From: JANWXD01 sp037446115
GTDB taxonomy: Bacteria; Acidobacteriota; Terriglobia; Bryobacterales; Bryobacteraceae
Length of the DNA: 64,000 nt
Direction: 5' to 3'
NCBI GenBank assembly: GCA_037446115.1
Contig: JBBIJF010000009.1
Location: 62,001 to 126,000 of the forward strand
Shown here: piece after piece, positions 25,466-34,156 of the stretch
Layout: each line of letters opens with the position of its first letter
Numbering within the stretch: the stretch's first letter is position 1
The notes under the pieces: generated by a model
What the model saw: the letters and a program-made list of their open reading frames with translations, nothing else
Database searches by the model: none
Told to the model about the DNA's origin: nothing
Translations under genes and position numbers: made by a program

Positions 25466-26363
25466 ACCGGACCCTCTCAAAGGAGCCGCCGCCCCTGCCC
25501 GTCCGCCGGATCCTCGCTGTATCTTCACGGTGGACGTCGAGGACTGGTTCCATATTCTGGACCTGGCCTCCGGCCCGGATTTTCATGAATGGGACAACCT
25601 TCCTTCCCGGGTCGAGGCCACATTTTTTCGGCTGCTGGAGATTTTCGACGAGTGCCGGGTCTTGGTGACGTGTTTCTTCCTGGGCTGGGTCGCCCAAAAA
25701 TTTCCCTCGCTTGTCAAAGAAGCTCGGAAACGAGGGCATGAGATCGCATCGCATGGCTTTCGGCACCGCCTGGCCTACCAGACATCACCGCGCCAGTTCC
25801 TCGAGGACGTGCGTTCCGCAAAGCGGATCCTGGAGGACATCACCGGTGAGCCGGTACTTGGTTTTCGCTGTCCGGGCTTCTCGGTAACCGCCGGGGTACC
25901 CTGGGTATTCGAAACGCTGATTGAAGCGGGGTATCTGTATGATTCGTCCGTGTTCCCAGCGCGACGTCTCCACGGTGGTTGGCCGGGTGCCGCGCTCGTT
26001 CCTAGGCTCATTTCCACGCCCTCAGGGACCATCGCCGAATGTCCGATAACCGTGGCCGCGCTCCTGAACCGCCGTGTGTGCGTGTTTGGAGGAGGCTATC
26101 TCCGCATCGCACCGTTGTGGGCGGTTCTGACGCTTGCGGACCGCGTGCTTGCGGAAGGGCGTCCCGTGGTGTTTTACCTGCATCCGCGGGACATTGACCC
26201 GAGCCAGCCGCGCTTGCCGATGTCTGCCCTGCGTCGGGTTCGGACTTACGCCGGGCTTAGGAGCACGGAGCGCAAGTTGCAGATCATTCTCAGGCGATTT
26301 CCATTTACGACGTGCGCCTCCTATCTGGAGCACGCAGCGCTGCTTACGCCTTGCCGTTCGTGA
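25452..26363 (+). CDS. Polysaccharide deacetylase, PEP-CTERM-locus type
   Basis: 303 residues of the NodB-homology fold. Metal and catalytic motifs: TVDVEDWF (Asp-Glu-Asp variant of the usual TFDD), HEIASHGFRH (HxxxxH site), GFRCPGFS, and FYLHPRDID near the end. Probably removes N-acetyl groups from the exopolymer. The TVDVEDWFH start and DUF3473-like tail mark the subfamily found in exosortase loci. GAGGAG 6 bases before ATG 25452. Confidence 0.88.
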   Translation: MPACEPDPLKGAAAPARPPDPRCIFTVDVEDWFHILDLASGPDFHEWDNLPSRVEATFFRLLEIFDECRVLVTCFFLGWVAQKFPSLVKEARKRGHEIASHGFRHRLAYQTSPRQFLEDVRSAKRILEDITGEPVLGFRCPGFSVTAGVPWVFETLIEAGYLYDSSVFPARRLHGGWPGAALVPRLISTPSGTIAECPITVAALLNRRVCVFGGGYLRIAPLWAVLTLADRVLAEGRPVVFYLHPRDIDPSQPRLPMSALRRVRTYAGLRSTERKLQIILRRFPFTTCASYLEHAALLTPCRS

Positions 26364-27394
26364 CTGCGGACGTCCATGTAATTCCGATGGAACAACGGAG
26401 GGCGCAATGGGATCGCTTCGTTGCGTCACATCCGGGGGCGTGCGTCTATCACGACTCCCGGTGGAAGGAGATCTTCGAGGGCACCTTCGGGCATCGGTGC
26501 CACTACCTGGCCGCCGAACGACAAGGAGAGGTCGAAGGAGTGCTGCCTTTAGTAGAGGTGCGGACCCTCGTGTTTCGGCACGTTCTCGTCTCGCTGCCGT
26601 GCGTAACCTACGGCGGAATCGCTGCGCGATCCGAAGATGCCGGCCGCGCACTCGCGCAGGCGGCGGTCCGGCTGGCGCAACAGCTGGGGACGCATCATAT
26701 CGAACTGCGACAGGGATCGCTGCTGCCTCTGGATTGGCCCTCTCGCACCCACAAGGTCGCCTTAGCCGTGCCGGTATCCGATGATCCGCATCGTTTATGG
26801 TCCGCTCTCAGTTCGCGCATGCGCGGCAAGATCCGTAAGGCTCAGCGCGAGGCTACGTTCACGATCTCCGGACCGGAAGCGATCGAGTCGTTTTATTCCG
26901 TGTTCTGCCGCAACATGCGCGATCTCGGCACGCCGGTGTATCCTTTGCGCTTCTTCGAGCAAATCGGTCGGTCATTCCAGCAGGTGGTCCGTTTATTTTT
27001 GGTTAGCTGGCAGGGGCGGCCGGTTGCAGCTGCCTTTGGCCTCGAAGACGGCTCCGTGCTCCGTCTCCCATGGATTTGCTCCGATTATCGCTGCGGTGGC
27101 ATTTATGCGACTGAGTATTTGTACTGGTCGGTACTGCAATGGGCAGCCGACCACCACTTTGCTACGGTGGACCTAGGCCGCTCTACCGCCGAAAGCGGCG
27201 GTCACCGCTTCAAGCGACAGTTTCGGCCCCAAGAAGAGATGCTCCACTGGTACTACTGGACCTCGAATGGAGGCCGGGCGCCGTACCTGAGCCCCGACAA
27301 CCCACGCCTCCGCTGGGCTTGCCACCTGTGGAGTCACTTACCTCTCGCCGTCGCGAACCACTTAGGTCCCTGGGTCGTGAAAAATCTGCCATGA
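26360..27394 (+). CDS. FemAB-like acyl/aminoacyltransferase, PEP-CTERM-locus type
   Basis: 344 residues of the double-GNAT FemAB fold: N-terminal half with SRWKEIFEGTFGHRCHYLAA and a conserved LSSRMRGKIRKAQRE stretch, C-terminal half with WQGRPVAAAFGLEDG, EYLYWSVLQWAADHHFATVDLGRS and GGHRFKRQF. FemAB relatives add amino acids to peptidoglycan; in exosortase loci the acceptor is unknown, perhaps the glycan. GTG 26360 overlaps the deacetylase stop as GTGA; an earlier GTG at 26312 is possible. Confidence 0.85.
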   Translation: MTADVHVIPMEQRRAQWDRFVASHPGACVYHDSRWKEIFEGTFGHRCHYLAAERQGEVEGVLPLVEVRTLVFRHVLVSLPCVTYGGIAARSEDAGRALAQAAVRLAQQLGTHHIELRQGSLLPLDWPSRTHKVALAVPVSDDPHRLWSALSSRMRGKIRKAQREATFTISGPEAIESFYSVFCRNMRDLGTPVYPLRFFEQIGRSFQQVVRLFLVSWQGRPVAAAFGLEDGSVLRLPWICSDYRCGGIYATEYLYWSVLQWAADHHFATVDLGRSTAESGGHRFKRQFRPQEEMLHWYYWTSNGGRAPYLSPDNPRLRWACHLWSHLPLAVANHLGPWVVKNLP

Positions 27395-28218
27395 GGCTGT
27401 ACGGAAGCGAGAAGTGGATTTTTCAAGAAACCGCCCTGCGGCGTTGGGCTTATCGTCTTTTCGGCGAGGTCAATGTGCCGGGTCGCCTCCGGAGCTATCA
27501 CGTCATTCGAACCCTACGCAGGCTGGGCTTGACGCGCCGGTCGCTGCACATGCTCGATGCCGGATGCGGGAGGGGCGATTTGGCACTGCATCTGGCGCGA
27601 CGCTGCCCCCATTGGCAAATCCTGGGCGTGGATGCCGACTCGACCAAGGTCCGCAATGCCAACTGGCTGGCCGCCCGCCACAACCTGGGCAACCTCCGTT
27701 TTGAGACGGCTCTGCTCGAGGAGCTCGATCTGGATTCGCAATTCGATCTCATCATCAGCGCCGACGTTTTGGAACACATCCAGGACGACTCCCGTGTGAT
27801 CGCCAACTTCTGTCGGGCCGTTCGCCCCGGAGGCTACATCATCGTCACTTCCCCCTCCGTCCCGCAGCCGTGGCATCTGCCGACCGTCAAGTGGCGCGAG
27901 CGAAGGCTCAATTTCGACCCCTCGCAGTACGGTCACGTGCGGCAAGGCTACGACCGCTCCGGCCTGGCTTGCAAATTCTCCGGCGCCGGAGCCCACATCG
28001 TGGATTTTCGCTTCACGTTCGGCGTCTTTGGCACGCTGGCGTTTGATCTGTTCTTCACCATCGGCGACAACCGCCCTCACCCCCTGGTGTTCGCGGCGTT
28101 CTTTCCGTGGCTCATGGTGCTCGCCGGTCTGGACGTTTCGTTGCCATGCCGTCACGGCGCCGCCGTTCTCGCCGTCGCGCGACGCCCTCTGGCCTCCCAG
28201 GACGCTCAAGCCGCATGA
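27391..28218 (+). CDS. Class I SAM-dependent methyltransferase
   Basis: 275 residues. SAM motif I MLDAGCGRGDLALHLA (about residue 55), acidic strand end VDADSTKVRNA, motif II FDLIISADVLEHI, motif III RPGGYIIVTSPS. The C-terminal part carries a hydrophobic stretch (about 215-255) that could sit at the membrane. Substrate unknown, likely a sugar or lipid intermediate of this pathway. Coupled to the preceding gene by ATGA. Confidence 0.82.
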   Translation: MRLYGSEKWIFQETALRRWAYRLFGEVNVPGRLRSYHVIRTLRRLGLTRRSLHMLDAGCGRGDLALHLARRCPHWQILGVDADSTKVRNANWLAARHNLGNLRFETALLEELDLDSQFDLIISADVLEHIQDDSRVIANFCRAVRPGGYIIVTSPSVPQPWHLPTVKWRERRLNFDPSQYGHVRQGYDRSGLACKFSGAGAHIVDFRFTFGVFGTLAFDLFFTIGDNRPHPLVFAAFFPWLMVLAGLDVSLPCRHGAAVLAVARRPLASQDAQAA

Positions 28219-29351
28219 AGAAGATCTTTATCCTGGTGGACGCCCTGGGCTGGGAACTCGTGACAACCTATGGGTTCCTGGACACGCTGCTGCCATTCCG
28301 CAAGCCGCTTCGCACCGTGTTCGGCTTCAGTTCGGCCGCCATACCTTCGATCCTCACCGGGCTACGCCCGGACGCCCACGGACACTGGAACCTCTTCTAC
28401 TTTCATCCGGACGCCTCGCCGTTCCGCTGGCTGCGACACCTCCGCTGGCTCCCGAAATCCTGGATCAACCATCGCGTGCCCCGCAAGCTCATCGCTCTCC
28501 TGGGCCGCAAGCTTAGCCGCACCGACGGGTATTTCTCGATATATGGCATTCCCGTAGAATTGTTACCGTACTTCGACATATGCGAAAAGCGAAATATTTT
28601 TGATGTGGAGGGCCTCCTTCCGGCTCGTTCCATCTTCGACGAACTTAAGAGACATAACATCCCGTACCGTGTGTACACATATCATGCCTATACTGATCGG
28701 ACGGCGATGCAGCAGGTGAAGAAGGATGTAGCAGACAACGCAGCTCGAATATATTTCATCTACTTATGTGAACTCGACGCATTTTTGCATGTCCATATAG
28801 ACTCGGAAGACGCCGTGCGCCGACAATTGTGCCGCTACGCTGACGACATTGCTGTGCTCCTGGAGACCGCAGTTGCGAGGGATCCGGATGCGGCGTTTTA
28901 TGTGTTTTCCGATCACGGCATGACACCCGTACGCGAGCGCGTGAATCTCATGGGTGTGATTCAGGAGCTTGGGTGGCGGGAGCCTCAAGACTACCTCGCC
29001 CTCTACGATTCGACAATGGCCCGCTTTTGGTTCTTCAACGAGCCGTGCCGGCAGGCCGTCACCCGCCGGCTCGAGGCACTACCGTGCGGCCGCATCCTCA
29101 CGGTGCAGGATCGCGAACAATGGGGGCTGGCCTTTTCCGATGCTCGTTTTGGCGAGCTGATTTTTGCCATGCGGCCCGGTGCGATCATCAGTCCCAGCTA
29201 CATGGGCCTCAGTACTTGGCCGGGAATGCACGGATTTGACCCGGACCACATCAGTTCTCTGGCGGTGTTGCTGGCGCGACGCGAACCTCCTGTGCCCGTG
29301 GACCACATTTGCCACATTTACGACTTGATGCGGCACGAGGCCGGAATTTGA
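28215..29351 (+). CDS. Alkaline-phosphatase-superfamily hydrolase/transferase
   Basis: 378 residues. Metal site residues: Asp9 in FILVDALGW, nucleophile region FSSAAIPSILTGL (Ser), HGHWNLF, YVFSDHGMTP (Asp-His) and a late His in PGMHGFDPDH. Type I phosphodiesterase/nucleotide pyrophosphatase-like; no signal peptide is obvious. May act on lipid-linked or nucleotide sugars. Bases 28561-28800 are only about 45 percent GC against above 60 percent on both sides. ATGA-coupled to the methyltransferase. Confidence 0.78.
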   Translation: MKKIFILVDALGWELVTTYGFLDTLLPFRKPLRTVFGFSSAAIPSILTGLRPDAHGHWNLFYFHPDASPFRWLRHLRWLPKSWINHRVPRKLIALLGRKLSRTDGYFSIYGIPVELLPYFDICEKRNIFDVEGLLPARSIFDELKRHNIPYRVYTYHAYTDRTAMQQVKKDVADNAARIYFIYLCELDAFLHVHIDSEDAVRRQLCRYADDIAVLLETAVARDPDAAFYVFSDHGMTPVRERVNLMGVIQELGWREPQDYLALYDSTMARFWFFNEPCRQAVTRRLEALPCGRILTVQDREQWGLAFSDARFGELIFAMRPGAIISPSYMGLSTWPGMHGFDPDHISSLAVLLARREPPVPVDHICHIYDLMRHEAGI

Positions 29352-30496
29352 CCGTGGTTAAAGGCTCGGTGCTTTTTTTTCTTACCTCCGCAGTCCGCGG
29401 AGGCGCCGAAGAAGTGGCCGTCTCGCTGGCGCGAGGCTTCGCGCAGCGCGGTTGGGAAACCCACCTGGCCGCACCGGGGAGCCTGCTGAGGGCGCTCGAG
29501 CCGGATTTGGACGGCACCGGGACGCGAGTTGCCGAGTTCCGGCTCTGGTCTTGGCGCCAGGTCTCCGACCTGCGCCGTTTCGTGCGATATCTTCGCGATC
29601 ATTCCGTTCAAATTGTCAACTCCCACCTGTTCTACGCCACCGCGTTCGCAGCCCCCCTTGCGCGCCTGGCCTCCGTTCCGGTCGTCGTGGAGACGGCCCA
29701 CGGAGCAGAACGATGGCGCCGCAGCTGGTGGAAGCGCGCCGGCTGGATCGACTGGTGCGTCCAAAACCTTGTGACGGTGCACATCGCGGTCTCCGAGGCG
29801 GTGCGCCGGTATCTCGTCGAACGGAAACACTACCCGCCCCGAAAAGTGCGCGTCGTGCCGAACGGTTGCGATCCGGCCCGCTTTGCCGCCGTCGGCGAGG
29901 CACAGGCCGCCGCACTTCGCCGGCAACTCGGCATCCGCTCCGACGAGCGGGTCATTCTCTTTGTGGGTCGCCTTGAGCCCCAGAAGGACCCGCTCTGCCT
30001 GTTGACGGCCTTCCGGGCGATCTTGACGCGGTTTCCGACAGCCCGACTCGTATTCGCCGGCGACGGCGGGCTGCGCGCCGAACTCCAAAACTTTGCGGCG
30101 CACCACAAGCTCGACAACCGAGTCACCTTTACCGGCGTCGTGCGCCAAATTGAGACCTATTACGCCATTGCCGAACTGGTCGTGCTCCCCTCCTTATACG
30201 AGGGCATGCCCCTCGTCGCGCTGGAGGCGGGAGCTGCCGGACGGCCGATTGTCGCCACGGCGGTGGACGGTACGTCCGAAGTGGTCCAGCACGGGCGAAC
30301 GGGACTGCTCATCCCACCGCGCGATCCCCAGGCCCTGTGTTGCGCCGTCTCGGAGCTGCTGGCCGACCCTGGGCGCGGGCGCCGCATCGGGGCCGCCGCC
30401 CAGCAGCGGGTTTCTCAATATTTCAGCCTCGACGCCCAGGTTCGCCGGACGGAGCAAGTGTTCGAGGCCTGTTTGCTCGAAAAGTCAGCGGCATGA
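29348..30496 (+). CDS. Glycosyltransferase family 4
   Basis: 382 residues, GT-B fold. N-terminal glycine loop (SAVRGGAEEVAVSLARGF), linker RVVPNGCDPARF, nucleotide-sugar domain with ILFVGRLEPQKDP and the GT4 signature PSLYEGMPLVALEAGAAGRP. Cytoplasmic glycan extension enzyme; sugar unknown. Start is most likely TTG 29348 (TTGA overlap, GAGG 7 bases before); GTG 29354 is an alternative. Confidence 0.88.
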   Translation: MTVVKGSVLFFLTSAVRGGAEEVAVSLARGFAQRGWETHLAAPGSLLRALEPDLDGTGTRVAEFRLWSWRQVSDLRRFVRYLRDHSVQIVNSHLFYATAFAAPLARLASVPVVVETAHGAERWRRSWWKRAGWIDWCVQNLVTVHIAVSEAVRRYLVERKHYPPRKVRVVPNGCDPARFAAVGEAQAAALRRQLGIRSDERVILFVGRLEPQKDPLCLLTAFRAILTRFPTARLVFAGDGGLRAELQNFAAHHKLDNRVTFTGVVRQIETYYAIAELVVLPSLYEGMPLVALEAGAAGRPIVATAVDGTSEVVQHGRTGLLIPPRDPQALCCAVSELLADPGRGRRIGAAAQQRVSQYFSLDAQVRRTEQVFEACLLEKSAA

Positions 30497-31719
30497 TCCG
30501 GGTGTACTACCTGCTTCTGCTCCTCATGCCGTTCTGGAACTATCCGCGTCTGCCGAAGTTCGGCGAGACCTGGACGGTAATCAAACTGGTCGGCCTCGCG
30601 GCCGTGCTCGCTGCCGCCCTTCATGCGTTCCTGAACGGCAGCAAAGCGCGCCTGCTGGAGTGGACCGAAAGCAGATGCTTTTTGCTCCTGTTGATTTGGG
30701 CCTTCATTTCCGCTTCTACGATAAGCCGTTGGGAGTGGGCGGAAAACCCCTTGACCAGCTGTATTTCCGTAGCCGCCTACCTCTACCCCACAATGATCTT
30801 TCTGAGTACCCTGGATGCAATCCATCGGGCGTGCTACTACATTGTATTTTCGATGTTGCTTGCGTCTTACTCTGTATTTTCCCAATTTGTCAAATACAAC
30901 GTGGGGCGGCCCGGCGGAGTCGTCGGCGACCCGAATTACTATGCTTTGGTCGCCGTCACCGTTCTGCCTCTGTGTCTTCTGCTATGGGCCGGTGCAAAAG
31001 GCTTGGCGCGAAAGCTTCTGGGTTTGACGGCCCTCATGATCGTCGCTTCCATCCTGCTCGGGGCATCTCGGGGAGGCTTCTTGTCGCTTGTATTCTGCCT
31101 CCTCTACCTCGGCTGGCAGAGCCGGCGGCGCCTGGCGGTGTTGGCGGCCTCGGGCCTCACGGTGTTCGTGCTGGACTTCCTGCTGCCACACAGCTCCTTG
31201 GACCGGCTCAGGCAACAGGACAACGCCACCAAAATTTCCACCGAGATCCGCAAGCAGCTGCTGGAAGCCGGCTGGGCTATGGTTAAGGACCACCCTTTGA
31301 CCGGGGTCGGGTTGGGTATGCACAAGCCCATGGCTCCTCAATACAACCCGGCCCTCCGGGCCGGCGCGCTTGGCCACAACACGTATCTGGAGGTTGCCGC
31401 CGAGCTCGGCGTGCCCGCACTGGCAATCTTCGTCGCCATTTTGTCTACGGCCTGGGTCCGCGCCCGTCGGACCGCGAGCTGGTTCGAGGCGAGCGGGAAT
31501 CAGTTCGCCGCGCAGATTGCACGGGCGCTGGAGGCGGGCATCGCAAGCTACGCGGTCGCCGCCCTCTTCCTGTCCGCCCAATTTGCCAAACAACTCTGGA
31601 CTCTGGTTTGGCTCGGTTTGGCGTTGGCGCGTATCGCGGCGCAACAGCAACACGAACGGTCAGCGGTACTTGTGGAGCATGAAGCGTTTGACGAACCATA
31701 CGTTAGCCGCCAAGCCTGA
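30493..31719 (+). CDS. O-antigen ligase/polymerase-like membrane protein
   Basis: 408 residues with about eleven membrane helices and a large periplasmic loop (about 230-300) containing the Wzy/WaaL pattern WAMVKDHPLTGVGLGMHKP and GHNTYLEVAAELGVPAL. Polymerises or ligates lipid-linked repeats on the outer face of the inner membrane. Bases near 30760-30900 are clearly AT-richer than the flanks. ATGA-coupled to the preceding glycosyltransferase. Confidence 0.86.
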   Translation: MIRVYYLLLLLMPFWNYPRLPKFGETWTVIKLVGLAAVLAAALHAFLNGSKARLLEWTESRCFLLLLIWAFISASTISRWEWAENPLTSCISVAAYLYPTMIFLSTLDAIHRACYYIVFSMLLASYSVFSQFVKYNVGRPGGVVGDPNYYALVAVTVLPLCLLLWAGAKGLARKLLGLTALMIVASILLGASRGGFLSLVFCLLYLGWQSRRRLAVLAASGLTVFVLDFLLPHSSLDRLRQQDNATKISTEIRKQLLEAGWAMVKDHPLTGVGLGMHKPMAPQYNPALRAGALGHNTYLEVAAELGVPALAIFVAILSTAWVRARRTASWFEASGNQFAAQIARALEAGIASYAVAALFLSAQFAKQLWTLVWLGLALARIAAQQQHERSAVLVEHEAFDEPYVSRQA

Positions 31720-32890
31720 GGTCGCGATCGGCCTCGCATCAGAGTTCGCGGTTCGAGTCGCATCCGGCGATGCCGGGTGCCGGGCGGTCATTCTTACGGG
31801 CAGCGCGGCACGCGGCGAGGAGACAGTGGCCGTGTGGCCCGACCGTACGGAGTGCTTGAGCGACCTGGAGCTGCTCGGCGTGGTGTCGGACTCCGCGCAT
31901 TTGGCCGCCGCCGCGGTCCGGTTCGACGGCTTGGCGGCACGCTTCACGACTGACTTGCGGGCGCGCCGTATCTATTTGCAGGTCGAGCTCACCGCCGCTC
32001 CGGAGAGGTACTTCTCCACACTCCGCCCGCACTTGTTTGGCTACGAACTGAAGTGCTGCGGCCGGCAGCTCGCCGGAACACCGGACTACTTGAAGCAAAT
32101 CCCGGATTTCACCGCTCGGGAAATTCCCCGCGAAGACGCCTGGCGGCTGCTTTCCAACCGCTTAGTCGAATGGCTTGCCTTTACAGTCGACGGCGAAGCG
32201 CTCGCACTGCCGCGCCAGTTTTACGTTCTTGTGAAGACCTATCTTGACCTGGCGACCGCCCTGAGCCTGCTGTCCGGACACTACGGTCCGACGTATCGGG
32301 AACGAGTGGCGCATCTCGAGGCGGTTCTCGGCTGGGCCCTTCGCCGGGGTTGCCCGATCGAGGGCGACCGGCTGCGTCCCGCCGTGACGACGTCACTACG
32401 GTTCAAACTGGACCCGCGAAGTGATTTTGAGTGGCTCTGGCGCCAAACGTCCGCCGCACTCCCCGAGCTCCTGCATGCACAGGGTCTGGGCTACTTCTGG
32501 GATAACTTGCCCGATGCGCTCCAAGCAGTGTGGTGCTGGATCGGCAAGAAGCTTTCCATGAGCAACGACTCTCACCCGCTGGTGCCCGCAATATACGACT
32601 TTCGGACAAAAATCCGAGGATGGCTCAAACTCCTCCTGTGTGCGCCGCGAAATCTCCGCCCCCGCGTGCTCGGGCGCATGGTGCGACTCGTCCCTCTCGG
32701 CAGTCCGCGAAGCCTCCTGTACTCGTGCGCCGCAGCCTTGACCGATCCCGTGAAGGGAGCCCGGCCGGAAACTTTGTCATTTGTTGCGCGCCATCTGCCT
32801 CTCCCGTGCCCGGCAGGAGCGGACCGGGAAGACCTTGCCCGCTGCTGCGTCCGAATCTGGGAGCAATATCTGCGGCGCAGTCACGCTTGA
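31679..32890 (+). CDS. Nucleotidyltransferase-fold protein, unknown function
   Basis: 403 residues. The N-terminal 90 residues look like a polymerase-beta-type nucleotidyltransferase: AVILTGSAARGEETVAV followed by SDLELLGVV (Asp-x-Glu) and a later LQVELT, giving possible metal ligands. The rest is mostly helical with no motif I recognise. Nothing in classic EPS pathways requires such a protein; it may nucleotidylate a sugar carrier or a protein. ATG 31679 overlaps the ligase gene by 41 bases. Confidence 0.65.
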   Translation: MKRLTNHTLAAKPEVAIGLASEFAVRVASGDAGCRAVILTGSAARGEETVAVWPDRTECLSDLELLGVVSDSAHLAAAAVRFDGLAARFTTDLRARRIYLQVELTAAPERYFSTLRPHLFGYELKCCGRQLAGTPDYLKQIPDFTAREIPREDAWRLLSNRLVEWLAFTVDGEALALPRQFYVLVKTYLDLATALSLLSGHYGPTYRERVAHLEAVLGWALRRGCPIEGDRLRPAVTTSLRFKLDPRSDFEWLWRQTSAALPELLHAQGLGYFWDNLPDALQAVWCWIGKKLSMSNDSHPLVPAIYDFRTKIRGWLKLLLCAPRNLRPRVLGRMVRLVPLGSPRSLLYSCAAALTDPVKGARPETLSFVARHLPLPCPAGADREDLARCCVRIWEQYLRRSHA

Positions 32891-32904
32891 AAATGGGAGA
32901 CGCC

Positions 32905-33849
32905 ATGCTGCCTCGCGTCACCGTCTCCATTCTTAGTTACCGGAGATTCGAGCCGCTGGTAAAGGTTCTGGAGTCAGTGCGGCGTCAGGACTATCCCAAC
33001 GTGGAAGTGATTGTCGTCGATAACGGTTCCGACCCGGAGCTTGCCGAGGGCATAGAAAGGCGCTTTCCGCAGACCCGGGTCATTCGTCTCCCGGAAAACA
33101 TCGGCGCTGCGGCGCGAAATTACGCCATTGCGCAAGCCCGGGGCGGGTACTTGGTGACACTGGACAACGACGTCTATTTTGACGCACCGCATGCCCTGCG
33201 GGAAGTCGTGGCGGCTTTTGAGCGACATCCGCGTGCGGGATGCGTCGTGTTCCGGGTCTGCCACCCCTCCACCGGTCGCGTTTGGGTACCCGACTGGTGC
33301 CACCCCCGCCCCTGGCAGGCCGCCGAGTGCGAAGAGTTCGAAACGTATTACATCACCGAGGGAGCCGCGGCATTCCGGAGGGCGCTCTTTGAGCAGGTTG
33401 AGCCCTACTGGCCGGCGCTGTTTATCGGCCACGAAGGTTTTGACCTCGCCCTTCGTATCCTCGATGCCGGCTACGAAATCTGGTACACACCTCGAGTTAA
33501 GGTCTGGCATCTGGCTTCGCCGGAAGCGCGTCCCTCGTGGAGGTCCTTTTACTACTTTCCGCGGAATCTCTTCGCCGTAGTTTACCGCAATTACCCTTGG
33601 GCGGAGGCGGTGGCTCACCTGGTTCCGCGACTGGCCTTGTTCGGCCTGTATGCCCTCCGAGCAGGCGCTTTCCGGCACTTTGCCCGGGGCATGTGGGACG
33701 GGCTTCGAATGATCCACGCGTGCCGCGGCGTGCGCCGTCCCGTAAGCCGCACGACGCTGTCCCGCATACGGGAAATGGACCGATTCCAGCCAGGCCTCGG
33801 CGAGCGATTTCGTTTGGGGGCCCAGAGGATGCTGGCCTCGTTGCGTTGA
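32905..33849 (+). CDS. Glycosyltransferase family 2
   Basis: 314 residues. GT-A fold: VSILSYRRFEPLVKVLES, VIVVDNGSDPELAEG, NIGAARNYAI-type stretch, DXD-equivalent TLDNDVYFD, then GHEGFDLALRILDAGYEIWYTP. Rhamnosyltransferase-like architecture with a basic C-terminus. GGGAG at 32895-32899 points to ATG 32905 rather than ATG 32893. Ends before a 307-base gap. Confidence 0.87.
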   Translation: MLPRVTVSILSYRRFEPLVKVLESVRRQDYPNVEVIVVDNGSDPELAEGIERRFPQTRVIRLPENIGAAARNYAIAQARGGYLVTLDNDVYFDAPHALREVVAAFERHPRAGCVVFRVCHPSTGRVWVPDWCHPRPWQAAECEEFETYYITEGAAAFRRALFEQVEPYWPALFIGHEGFDLALRILDAGYEIWYTPRVKVWHLASPEARPSWRSFYYFPRNLFAVVYRNYPWAEAVAHLVPRLALFGLYALRAGAFRHFARGMWDGLRMIHACRGVRRPVSRTTLSRIREMDRFQPGLGERFRLGAQRMLASLR

Positions 33850-34156
33850 GGCAATGGGCATGCGACACCGGCTCCACCGACTCGACAGAAAGCGCCCGCC
33901 CTTGCCCGGAGGACAAAGACATGCCGTATCCGTAGATTCCGAGGCACGGGAAAGCCAGTGTGGTTTTTCCCGGACGGCATGTGTTGGCACAACCTTTTCC
34001 GGCTGACATTCCAAGAGTCTTGAGTTACTGGGACAAAGATCCGGAATTGCAGCGAGAGCGAAACACGGCTGAGGCGTGCTTTCTCTCCTCGCAGGCTGTG
34101 GTCGGTGTTCTCCGAGATGGGGGACAAGGCCGTTCGCCTGCTCCTGAAGCGCGAGA
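33850..34156. other. Gap between glycosyltransferase and flippase, no gene
   Basis: 307 bases with no credible coding sequence. TGGCACAACCTTTTCC at about 33995-34010 has a perfect sigma-54 -24 box, but TC in place of GC at -12, so it may be a degenerate promoter. This is the only break over about 300 bases in the rightward glycan run before 38255, so a second transcript may start here. Confidence 0.35.

Noticed and set aside
33995..34010. Sigma-54 promoter before the flippase gene
   Set aside because: The -24 box is perfect but the nearly invariant GC at -12 is TC, so I do not count it among the sites.
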